A stretch of DNA of 64,000 nucleotides from NCBI GenBank assembly GCA_003344405.1, contig NOWV01000059.1:248001-312000 (forward strand). Reading direction: 5' to 3'. The notes under the pieces were generated by a model that did not search any database, was not told the DNA's origin, and saw only the letters and a list, made by a program, of their open reading frames with translations. This document shows, one piece after another, positions 49,496 through 64,000 of this stretch. The stretch is from Trichoplax sp. H2 (Eukaryota; Placozoa; Uniplacotomia; Trichoplacea). The position numbers and the translations under genes are program-made. Position 1 is the first letter of the stretch. The number at the start of each line of letters is the position of its first letter.

Positions 49496-52400
49496 ATGAA
49501 AACGCAAATACTATCGGCTGCCTTGATTATTCTACTGCTGAATTCTGTCCATCTTATCCAAGGTATCAAACGATTGAGCTTTATAGAAGTAACATGTTTC
49601 TGCTTTAGGCACAAAGTTTCAATATCCATGACTTTGTAGTTGTTCATGTTAGACAATTATAAGCGTAAACTAAAAATGATTAAAAACTTGATTATTTTCT
49701 CTCATACGTCTATGAGTATGCGATATTGTTTTAGTAGTCCCTGTTAATTATTGATCAATGTAGTCGTATAGTGAAAATAAAGCCATCTGTATACTCTACA
49801 GCGCGGCATACGTGGGCCTATCCCAAGGATTATACTGTAGTATCAATATTAAGTAAGTGTTTACCCTTTACTGACAGACTACAATACTACGGTCTGCAGC
49901 TACGGGGATAATTCTGCTTTTGGACCCTAATTCTCCTGCCGAATTACAATCACTACTCTAGCGAGCATACTTTACACCCAGCGCTCCTAGCTTTTAACAA
50001 CATTCAATCCATCACTTTATTCGCTACTATCTTGATGCAGTATTAAATAAATACTCGAAGTCTACAGTAATCGTCAGTGTCGCCTAGGCATTTGTAAACA
50101 TTTTTAAATTTCATCCTTAATCACCGTATAAGTGTATGTCAACCCTGAAGGTATACGAGTGTTTTCACTAGAAATACTTGCTAGCGACATTGTTTTGATA
50201 CTTGACGTAATAATTTCGCACAGTTTTAGATCTGTGCCATATCGCCTTTATCTTTAAAACAGACTAAAAATGAATCTTTGTTAATTTATCAATTCAGGCT
50301 ACTCTCGTGATCGAGTGTTACTACGCGATGTGGAAGCCATCACATTACATAGTGGTCGAATGACCACAGGTAGAAGATCCAGCCCTATACCACAGGTACG
50401 AATGTTCATATATCTACTTACTTTAGCTTCGATTTCAACTTTAATAAATTCTATAGTCCATACTAACGTAATCTACAATTAGGATAGATTCTTTAGTATC
50501 AAGTTATTACCATACCATTATTCTTTATTGTACTGTATTCATACTGCATTAACTGTAAATTAAAATCACTTCCTTGTGGGCAAATTAAAGACTTTACAGT
50601 TAGCATGCACTTACTTTCATGGTATCGTTAACGTGCTGTTTCTTGACTAAGTTAAATTGAGGACGAAATAATGTTTACTTGCTATAGATAACATGCGTTG
50701 GTGGTAGTGCCAGCCATAAATACCAACCCGATGTGATACAGTGTTATAATCGCGGATGGGACGGATCTGAAGTTCAAGTAATTTATTAACTGTAAACATC
50801 AATCATTTTTCTCTTCCAACATTTGGAATCTACTATATATATGCATGTACTGTACAGTATATTAAGATTACATCTGCAGATACAGTATTTGCACTAATTT
50901 ACACTACTGCATTATCTTTTGTAGTGGGAATGTAAAGCCAATCTTCCAAAAAAGTACCGACTGGGCGCTGTTCAGGTAGCCTGCGAAGGTTATGATTATC
51001 CAGACGACCCTTATATTTTGAAAGGTTCCTGCGGTGTAAGTTAAAACTGAATGGAAATTTTGTTGTTGGTAATATAATATAAAACAACCATATGCTTTCT
51101 TTCTTAGTAATACAATATGCATAGGTATATAATAATTTCTTCAAATTTTGTATGTTAATATTATTTATACACATTATGTATATCGCTTGCTTTGCCAGTA
51201 AATACTGCACAATACATAATATTGATACAGTAGAGTATTGGAATTGCATTCCCGTACCAGCTGTTTGGTTTATATTACCGAAGATACATAATCTTTGCAT
51301 TTGTTTATTAGGTCGAATATCGCCTAGAGTATGCATCTTCCAGTGGTTCATATAGCAATAACTATTATCGTAGCAAAAAGTAAGTATATCTGTCTATGCA
51401 TATAACTACGATACACATATATGAAGACCTAATTTTCAATATCCTTCCATGGCATTACGTGTTAATAACAATTCAGTCGTCCATAAACACAAAATTTTAG
51501 ATTAATGACATCAATATATTTGTAATAACAGCCGCCTGTGTTTTGCCATCATTACGAGTAAACTTTAAATATTAAGCTTTTGCTTGTACTTATGTCTATC
51601 TGTTGATTCTATAACTTAAGATGAACACATTATTAGTTGCTGTACTCTGTGCTTTGCAGTGCTGTATAGAGCCCTATGTAGCATATTAAATTAATTAAAT
51701 GTTGCTTGCATAGCAGTATATAATATTACTCCTTACCTTCGCAAATTTTTTTATAATTTTAGTCCAATTGGCTGATATATTTATGTACAACGTAAACATA
51801 AATTACGAATATTTTTGATAATATCACTAACTGCACGAATTCTTTGTTGAAAAGAGGGGGAAGCTGGTTTGGAAACTTATTCATGATCGGTGTTTTGGTC
51901 TTTATATTCTATACAATTTATAACCGGTTTTCAAGTGCTAACCACGAAAAATATCCATACTTAATCAGTCATACGAATTTAGCTTCTATTGATAATTTGA
52001 TATGTTAAAATTACATTTCCTTAACATTTAATCACTACCCAACATCATACTACCAATCCACCTCCTTATCACTCAGGCAATCGACCTGACCAGTCATATC
52101 CGTCTGCGTCGCCCCCACCTTATGGCTTTCGACCAGAATATCAAAACGGTAGTAATTTTATTAAAGCTAAGCTATATATATGTCTATATGTGAACACATA
52201 TTGTGATGTAAAGCGATTTATTATCAGCAAGTAAACAATTATCCAATACTGTAATTACTGGATAAATGGATAATAAATTATTAATTTGTACTCCTCAAGA
52301 TTGCTCACAAGGAAGAACTTCTACCGGCTATTCTGATACTAACCAAGCTAATCATGGTAACTTTTGGACAGGTAAACCAATCAATCCAATTTGATACCAC

Positions 52401-53012
52401 AATTATCTTCGTATATGAATTTATACTGTCCGATATGCCAGCAGACTTAAATAGAGTACTTGCATATGGAAAGAACATTGAATCAACTCATTTACCATTA
52501 ACATAAAGATTATTCATTTAACGACTAAGCTTATACTCGTATTGTCAATTACAGGCGCCGCTGCAGGTGGCTTTTTAGGATACCTTTTTGGAAGCAGGTA
52601 TTGCCTACGCTGAACTATGGAATGATTGAATAAAAGTATCCTAGGATACTTTCATATTATTTCCTTATTATAATGTAAAACGTTGTAATTCTTTCTGATC
52701 ATAATTTTAGCAGAAGCCATCAAGCTGGCTATTACGACTCAAACTACTACTCCCCCTCGCGTAGCTACTTTGGTCACGGTACTCATACCGTACATCATCA
52801 TCACAATAATAGCAGTTCCTCAAGTCACGGTAGTCATACATCTTCAGGTTAGAATGTTGTTAACTTTTTTACAGCGTGAAGACGACTACGAACCATTTGC
52901 AAATACGGTCATGTTATATCTTTCAGAATAATTAGCATATGAATTAATTCATTTAATTGTAATAATTTAAATGAAAACTGTTTCAGGTTTCGGAGGGACG
53001 AAGCGTCGCTAA
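49496..53012 (+). CDS. SARAF: SARAF/TMEM66, store-operated calcium entry regulator
   Basis: ER membrane protein that in vertebrates inactivates STIM-dependent store-operated calcium entry. Eleven exons: 49496-49562, 50298-50395, 50688-50777, 50925-51035, 51312-51379, 51855-51934, 52077-52148, 52300-52371, 52555-52597, 52711-52847 and 52987-53012, all phases compatible, 287 residues. Seen: signal peptide MKTQILSAALIILLLN; luminal domain with VLLRDVEAITLHSGR, CVGG, NRGWDGSEVQWEC and LKGSCGVEYRLEY; one TM helix (FMIGVLVFIFYTIYN) in the sixth exon; a Pro/Tyr/Ser-rich cytosolic part; FWTG..AGGFLGYLFGS; and C-terminus GFGGTKRR, close to human GGTRRR. The donor after the TM exon (GTGCTA at 51935) is weak; it was chosen because it alone keeps frame. 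Human SARAF is 339 residues, so the cytosolic part is shorter here. Confidence 0.92.
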
Positions 53013-54066
53013 ATTGGACAAAATGTGCATACAACTGATGAACGCTATCCCAGCTACTAACGTGCCAACATATAAGGCAATTGTATATATATATATATAT
53101 ATATAAGTAAATAGGTCAGTGTATTATCGTATAATTTGGTAACTAGTCCCTATTTAGTGTAATTATTACATCGATTTTGTAAGTCTGAGCCATCTACAGT
53201 ATGTTATTACGACGTAAAGGTACAATAATTATTCAACACTGTTTTCAAACTATGCATGGGTCCAGTATTTAAAGCATCTTAGCTTAATCTAGTTAAATAA
53301 TGTCATTCGATTTTCGTTGGATCGTACATATCCTTAATCTCAAGCTGGTATTATTATTTGTCAGATCATTCCCAATTGAAAAAAATACGTACTTTATCGC
53401 TTGCTCACACTTATGGCTGTTGCAGTTAAAGTCGAAGTACACTACTCTCCATTTGTAAATTTTATAAAATTTCTTACCGGTTAAACTATTCTTGTTAATC
53501 TTATAGTCGTTTAGATTAACGCTTTCAAATAAATTAAAATTTGAAATACCTACTGATAGCAGAATCATTGTTTATTCATTGAGTTACTGGACTACTATAA
53601 ATAAGATTCTTCTGAATTATTTTCGTGAATATTTATAAAGATTCAGAACGTTGGAACAGTACTGTGCAGCAAGAGTAACTAAAACTGGACATACTGTATC
53701 AAATGAAACATGATATTCCATATTAGGAACTAGGAAGTTGCCAGTTACACCCACTGCTTACAATCGCTATATCGAATGTTTACTAGCGCAGTATATATTA
53801 ATAATGTATATAATTGCAGTTTTACTATTGACACCTCCATGGCGAAATCTATGGTTTCAAGTACTTAGCAGTCAATTATATCATACAAATGAGAGCAACA
53901 AACAAAGTACTCACAAACATCGTAGCTTTACCACTGATAAATTGCCTAAAGACTATAATATAATTAGCATTCGTTCGAATATTGGATAAATGTGTAGCAA
54001 AGATCGTGGTAATGTAATTATGCTTTGATTACGAGTCACTTAGCTAAATAAAAACGTTAATTATAA
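53013..54066. other. Spacer between convergent SARAF and OXCT1 genes
   Basis: Holds the 3' UTRs of both genes. It includes an (AT)n microsatellite at 53084-53105. Open frames 53293-53568 (minus) and 53738-53989 (plus, one hydrophobic stretch) have no family motif and no splice or codon support. Confidence 0.45.
53084..53105. repeat. (TA)n microsatellite
   Basis: Eleven TA dinucleotides about 70 bases after the SARAF stop codon, in its probable 3' UTR. Confidence 0.95.
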
Positions 54067-59927
<5,861 letters not shown>

Positions 59928-60148
59928 TGGATTCAAAGATCTTAATAGTGGTGATTATTAAGAAATGGTTGTTCAGTAGTTAATCAAGCTACAGTAATAA
60001 AATAGGATCTACCTTTCTGGATTACTGATCGCTTACACTATAACAAACTGGTTGGAATTACGCTATATTGAAGAGATGAAATGAATTACTACCCACTGTT
60101 GCTGTACGTCTGAGAGTGTTTATCAATACTGCAAGTCTTTTTTATTTA
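59928..60148. other. Upstream flank of OXCT1
   Basis: About 220 bases between the OXCT1 start codon and pentamer cluster 3; likely promoter region, with no identifiable element. Confidence 0.35.
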
Positions 60149-60694
60149 CCTGTTAAAGCCTGTACCTGTACACTGTACAGTTCGATTAGCCAAGGGGGGT
60201 CCGGCAAGTTTTGCAGGGTCTGGCAGACTCTCTCACCTCACGACACAATTCGTCCAGTACAGTACTTCCCTACAGTAGATGTACTGTACAGTACTATACA
60301 GTACTGTGCGCGTACAGTACCTGTACTGAACAGATACAGTACTGTACTGTACAGTACTATACTGTACGCGCGATTTTTTATCAGCTACAGTACAGCACGG
60401 TACAATACGGTACAGTACAGTACTTACTCGATGCCGCCCATACTGTACATTGTACTGTACCGTAGGATTCAGACGAAACCAAGAACTACAGTAGTACAGT
60501 ACTGTACAATCTAATAGAGGATCTCTTAAATACAGTATACTGTACGTACAGTACAGTGCAATGTACTGTACTGTATTTGCGGTTGCCACAACAATAATAA
60601 ATTTCACTACTACAGTACAGCACGGTACTGGCGATACTGTCTGTAGTTCTACAGTTGTACAGTACAGTACTGTACAATAAGTGTACATACTGGA

Positions 60695-60714
60695 NNNNNN
60701 NNNNNNNNNNNNNN
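60695..60714. other. Assembly gap, 20 N
   Basis: Exactly 20 undetermined bases between overlapping contig ends in cluster 3. Confidence 0.99.
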
Positions 60715-61020
60715 CCTGTTAAAGCCTGTACCTGTACACTGTACAGTTGGATTAGCCAAGGGGGGTCCGGCAAGTTTTGCAGGGTCTGGCAGACTCTCTC
60801 ACCTCACGACACAATTCGTCCAGTACAGTACTTCCCTACAGTAGATGTACTGTACAGTACTATACTGTACAGTGTACAGTACTGTGCGCGTACAGTACCT
60901 GTACTGAACATACAGTATACTGTACAGTACAGTACTGTACTATACTGTACAGTACTGTGCGCGTACAGTACCTGTACTGAACATACTGTACAGTATACTG
61001 TACAGTACTGTACTATACAG

Positions 61021-61455
61021 TGGTACTGTGGACGTTAGCCAGTTTTAATGAACGAACGTACGAACGTCAAATTTGAACGTCGGACGTTTATTGAACGTAC
61101 CAACGTACACAGTGTAGTGTACAGTACAGTGCTAACAGTGTACAGTACACTGTACAGTACGGTATAAGACTATACAGTACTATACTGTACACTGTACATA
61201 CAGTAGTACGTAACAGCGTACAGTACAGTATACTGTAGTCATGACTCTGAAATACAAAGTGTTGTAAAAGACGTTTGTACTACTGTACTGTACAGTACAG
61301 TATGTATAGTATTGGGGTGGGATTATACAAACTGACTGTATACACTGTACAGTGCAGTTCGTCGACGTCCGATCTGACAACGAACGTACATACCGAACGT
61401 CCAAAATCGAACGTCCGTTGGACGTCCAATCGCTCGACGTCTACAGCACTACTAT
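61021..61455. mobile_element. Presence/absence segment with ACGT-rich motifs
   Basis: Present only in the right copy of the cluster 3 duplication; the left copy runs directly from the tract ACTATACTGTAC into GCGCGATTTTTT. The segment carries two related ACGT-rich blocks (about 61040-61107 and 61358-61442), each with CGAACGT(C)CAAA-like words repeated, unlike anything else in the window, and is bounded by ACAGT/ACTGT runs. No coding capacity or target-site duplication is demonstrable. A non-autonomous element is one possibility; expansion of a complex satellite is another. Confidence 0.35.
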
Positions 61456-61816
61456 ACAGTACGCGCGATTTTTTATCAGCTACAGCACGTACAGTACAAT
61501 ACAGTACAGTACTGTACAGTACAGTACTTACTCGATGCCGCCCATACTGTACATTGTACTGTACAGTACTGTACCGTAGGATTCAGACGAAACCAAGAAC
61601 TACAGTAGTACAGTACTGTACAGTACAAGTTAATAGAGGGTCTCTTAAATATACTGTACTGTACCGTACGTACAGTACAGTGCAATGTACTGTACTGTAT
61701 TTGCGGTTGCCACAACAATAATAAATTTCACTACTACAGTACAGCACGGTACTGGCGATACTGTCTGTAGTTCTACAGTTGTACAGTACAGTACTGTACA
61801 ATAAGTGTACATACTG

Positions 61817-61858
61817 GACTCAGTCTGAGTCATGGATGACCATGACTCAGACTGAGTC
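61817..61858. repeat. Perfect 19-bp inverted repeat with 4-base loop
   Basis: Arm 61817-61835 (GACTCAGTCTGAGTCATGG), loop ATGA, arm 61840-61858, exact reverse complement. Each arm also contains an inner palindrome GACTCAG-T-CTGAGTC, so nested foldbacks are possible. It lies at the border where repeat cluster 3 gives way to unique sequence. Confidence 0.97.
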
Positions 61859-62146
61859 GACAACTCCATATATAGGAAGTTGGCAACACAAAGGTTGATC
61901 ACAAATTAAAGTAATTACAGCATTATTAGCCAATCTACGGTAAACAACAAGAATAGAAATTAGTCCGCATTTAGTCCACTCATTACAGGAAAGATAAAGA
62001 CCTCGTCCAAATACGGTGTCAAGGGCCAATTAAAAACTCGTATGAGTTGTTACTTCAAATTCTGTATCCTCCCTGGGAATGCGACGTTTATCTATTGTGT
62101 ACTATGTATTTTGTAGTCTGTGCTCCTAGCGGGGGGAGGGAAACAA
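61859..62146. other. Spacer with a possible upstream exon
   Basis: Between the hairpin and the small reading frame. A stretch at 61989-62039, preceded by CATTACAG and followed by GTATGA, is open and would join in phase to an exon starting at 62130 after CTCCTAG. Several frames are open here, so the exon is a guess. Confidence 0.2.
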
Positions 62147-62450
62147 ATGGATGAGTCGCTACGACGCGTGGCAGTAGAAAGTAGTACTGCACTGCATTAC
62201 GGTATGGTAAGTAACATTGCATGCAGTAGTGTGGTAAATACCTGTAACCCATTCTAATTCATAACATACATACCAGCACAACAATGCATTAGCATCGTAT
62301 CAAAATCACGGAGAAGAACTTGGAACAATCGTTGCACGTAGCGACTTCTTCTCTACTGAAACAATACAGACATTAGTAGATAATTATTTCAATTTCAATT
62401 TACGTTTTACGTCAATTCATAGCAACCCATTTAGAAAGAATTTTCTTTAG
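62147..62450 (+). CDS. Small spliced gene or terminal exons, unknown product
   Basis: Two stretches join in phase 0: 62147-62206 (MDESLRRVAVESSTALHYGM, then a perfect GTAAGT) and 62277-62450 (after CATACCAG; HNNALASYQNHGEELGTIV, then FFSTETIQTLVDNYFNF, stop TAG at 62448-62450). The result is 77 residues if translation starts at 62147. The intron would be 70 bases. The frame is also open upstream to an AG at 62129, so the ATG may be internal to a longer protein. The composition looks like a folded, mostly helical protein and codon use is varied, but I do not recognise a family. It lies in the same orientation just upstream of the GPCR gene. Confidence 0.45.
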
Positions 62451-62700
62451 TGTTGAATTTGAAAAATATATCTTGCTGACGGTGAGTCAAATGGTGATGT
62501 ACTTGAGTATTATTTTCCTATTGGTTTGATTGGCTTCTCTTTCGACAGGCAAAATCCATTATACGCGCGTATCAATTCAATGGTGGGCCGAAATGACATT
62601 GGTCGACTTGTCGTTTTCTTATTTAACAACAGCATCCTTTCATAAATTGAGACTATAATATCCAAACCTCACTGCAATTGAAGATTGATAATATTCCCTG

Positions 62701-63534
62701 ATGCCCTATATCCTAGACAATTCAACTCGTACTAACACTAATTTACGAATGGCAGAAAGTTCAGATATATCCAATTGGAATTGTACTTTGACAACAGACT
62801 GTCAACCGACCAATCTAGTTGGCCTATTCCTCATTTTATTCATCGTCGTAGTAAGCTTAGTTGGTAATTTTACAGCTATATACTACACAAGAAAGAATGC
62901 AAATACCATTGTGCAAACACTGTTATTCCATGTCCTAGCTTGTACAGATGTATTAACATCACTGTTGACGTCGCCACTTGTCATTGCTTCCTACCTAAGT
63001 GGTAGATGGGTTGGTGGACAATTTGGTTGTAAATATGAATGTTGGGCGATCAACGCTTGTGGCTGTTTTGCTGGTGTTGTAATAGTGGTTATTGCTATTG
63101 AGCGATGGATAGCGCTAACACAACCATATGAATATGAAAAAATCGTGACTATCCCCAAAATGAAGAAAGCCCTAATCGCTTTAGGCTTTATATATGGCAT
63201 GTTTTTCATATCACCTACGCTAGGCTTTGGTCATGTTAGAATTTTCGAGCCAGGAACTTATTGTAATATTGACTGGTTCGCTACTCAGACAGAAGATCGT
63301 GTTTTTGCTGCGTTCTGTATTGGCATCATATTATCGTGCGTGGTTATTGTTATCGCTTGTAACATACACGTAATAATTATTCTCAATAGACTCAGATTAC
63401 AACGCAGAAAGTTAGAAATTAGTAGTACTGCAGCGGCTGAAAGGAAATTAAAACGATCAGATTCAGAAACATCCATGGCTAAAATAATGATTATCATTAC
63501 CATTTGTTACTGCATATGTTGGCTACCAGTTGCG
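62701..63534 (+). CDS. Prostanoid-receptor-like class A GPCR, TM1-TM6 exon
   Basis: Rhodopsin-family receptor, cut after TM6 by a phase-0 GTAAGA donor at 63535; TM7 and tail must lie in a later exon, probably outside the window. The start ATG follows an in-frame TAA at 62689-62691. Seen: N-glycosylation site NCT (residue 27); TM1 with VGN; TM2 with LACTD; SPLVIASYLSGRWVGGQFGC leading to the TM3 cysteine; ERW in place of DRY; extracellular loop 2 EPGTYCNIDW; basic third intracellular loop; and TM6 CWLP. The TM2/loop 1 stretch and PGTYC resemble EP4-type prostaglandin receptors (SPVTIATYMKGQWPGGQPLC, PDTWCFIDW). An opsin-like or orphan placozoan receptor is the alternative, since the TM7 ligand residue cannot be checked. 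Confidence 0.85.
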
Positions 63535-64000
63535 GTAAGAATAACTTAATGAGTAGTAGGTATCGCCAAATTAAATCAAGAAAGAATCGTTAGAGCCTAG
63601 ATCGCCTTTTGACACTGTACGGGGCTCCCTCTTTGTTTATACAATTTTACCAAGTGCAGTTTCAGTGTTATAATAAATTGATATCAATTTTAGTATTATG
63701 TTTTACGGAATATCGTACAGGATGGCTAATGTATCCCTCCCCTTTCCGTTGTGAAGAACTAAATCAGCTACTTGCATAATATTTCCGTAGTGTAATCATC
63801 GATTATACATGTATTATACGAATTATATAGTATTTATTATTAGTATTAACTACGCCAGAAGTTGTACTCGACGTTAACGCTTTACGCCTATTTTATTCGT
63901 AAATGCCATATTAACATGAACTTAGTGGAAATCCCCTTTTTGTACATGCACGTCTTGTATCTGACTGCATGTAATAATTCAATTAATTAATTTCGGATTG
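63535..64000. other. Intron of the GPCR gene to window edge
   Basis: Starts with GTAAGA. No convincing TM7 exon (NPxxY or DPxxY with upstream hydrophobic residues) was found. The stretch around 63856-63900 gives short TM7-like fragments in two frames, but neither is convincing. Confidence 0.5.

Larger units (their letters stand above)
60149..61818. repeat. Direct duplication flanking a gap, with pentamer cluster 3
   Basis: 60149-60694 and 60715-61818 share the same start (CCTGTTAAAGCCTGTACC) and end (GTGTACATACTGGA). The left copy ends at the gap and the right copy begins at it: again a suffix-prefix overlap. Shared spacers include a GC-rich block (AAGGGGGGTCCGGC), GCGCGATTTTTTATCAGC, and GGTTGCCACAACAATAATAA. 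ACAGT/ACTGT runs fill the rest. The right copy has about 435 additional bases (about 61021-61455). Confidence 0.85.

Noticed and set aside
53738-53989. 83-codon open frame with a hydrophobic stretch between SARAF and OXCT1
   Set aside because: No homology recognised and it lies in a stretch expected to be 3' flank of two convergent genes.
60149-61818. Many overlapping open frames on both strands rich in Tyr, Val, Leu and Thr in the pentamer clusters
   Set aside because: They arise because ACAGT/ACTGT repeats lack stop codons in several frames; they shift with tract length between the two copies.
63856-63900. Possible TM7 exon of the GPCR
   Set aside because: Two frames give faint matches (DVNALR, or LYAYFIRKC), but one meets a stop, the other lacks an upstream TM7 helix, and splice sites are weak.

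Overview
The window is AT-rich nuclear DNA from an animal. Genes on both strands are split by GT-AG introns, mostly short, and the products are metazoan: a MUPP1/PATJ-type multi-PDZ scaffold, a NIDO-AMOP-VWD-EGF membrane protein carrying SRCR domains, SARAF, mitochondrial succinyl-CoA:3-ketoacid CoA transferase and a class A GPCR. The compact layout and deep-animal gene set suggest an early-branching metazoan, perhaps a placozoan. That is inference; no species-specific marker was seen. Four runs of exactly 20 N show a scaffold of joined contigs.

Layout. 1-8.8 kb: minus-strand patatin-like lipase gene, truncated at the left edge. 8.8-13.5 kb: nothing recognised. 13.5-22.3 kb: minus-strand MPDZ/PATJ homologue with one L27 and 13 PDZ domains. 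22.6-24.3 kb: cluster of ACAGT/ACTGT pentamers around a gap. 24.3-30.8 kb: no gene recognised. 30.8-46.5 kb: plus-strand giant type I membrane protein (about 2,700 aa). 47.2-49.1 kb: second pentamer cluster with a gap. 49.5-53.0 kb: SARAF, plus strand. 54.1-59.9 kb: OXCT1-like gene, minus strand, convergent with SARAF. 60.1-61.9 kb: third pentamer cluster, with a gap and a perfect hairpin. 62.1-62.5 kb: a small unrecognised spliced reading frame. 62.7 kb to the right edge: first coding exon of a prostanoid-receptor-like GPCR, cut after TM6.

The genes are unrelated and form no operon. Exon structures were worked out by hand from splice sites, phase and protein similarity known to me. The spliced coding lengths of MPDZ (2,301 aa), the SRCR/EGF protein (2,701 aa), SARAF (287 aa) and OXCT1 (504 aa) all come out as whole codons, which supports the models.

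Most notable: (i) the SRCR/EGF gene grew by tandem duplication of an EGF-B/EGF-A/SRCR exon block and carries at least three decaying EGF exons; (ii) three of the four gaps are flanked by suffix-prefix overlaps, so the apparent duplications there are probably unmerged alleles, which expose pentamer-tract and insertion polymorphism; (iii) the multi-PDZ gene keeps the 13-PDZ plan but packs six PDZ domains into a single 3.9-kb exon and has a His/Asp/Glu-rich linker.
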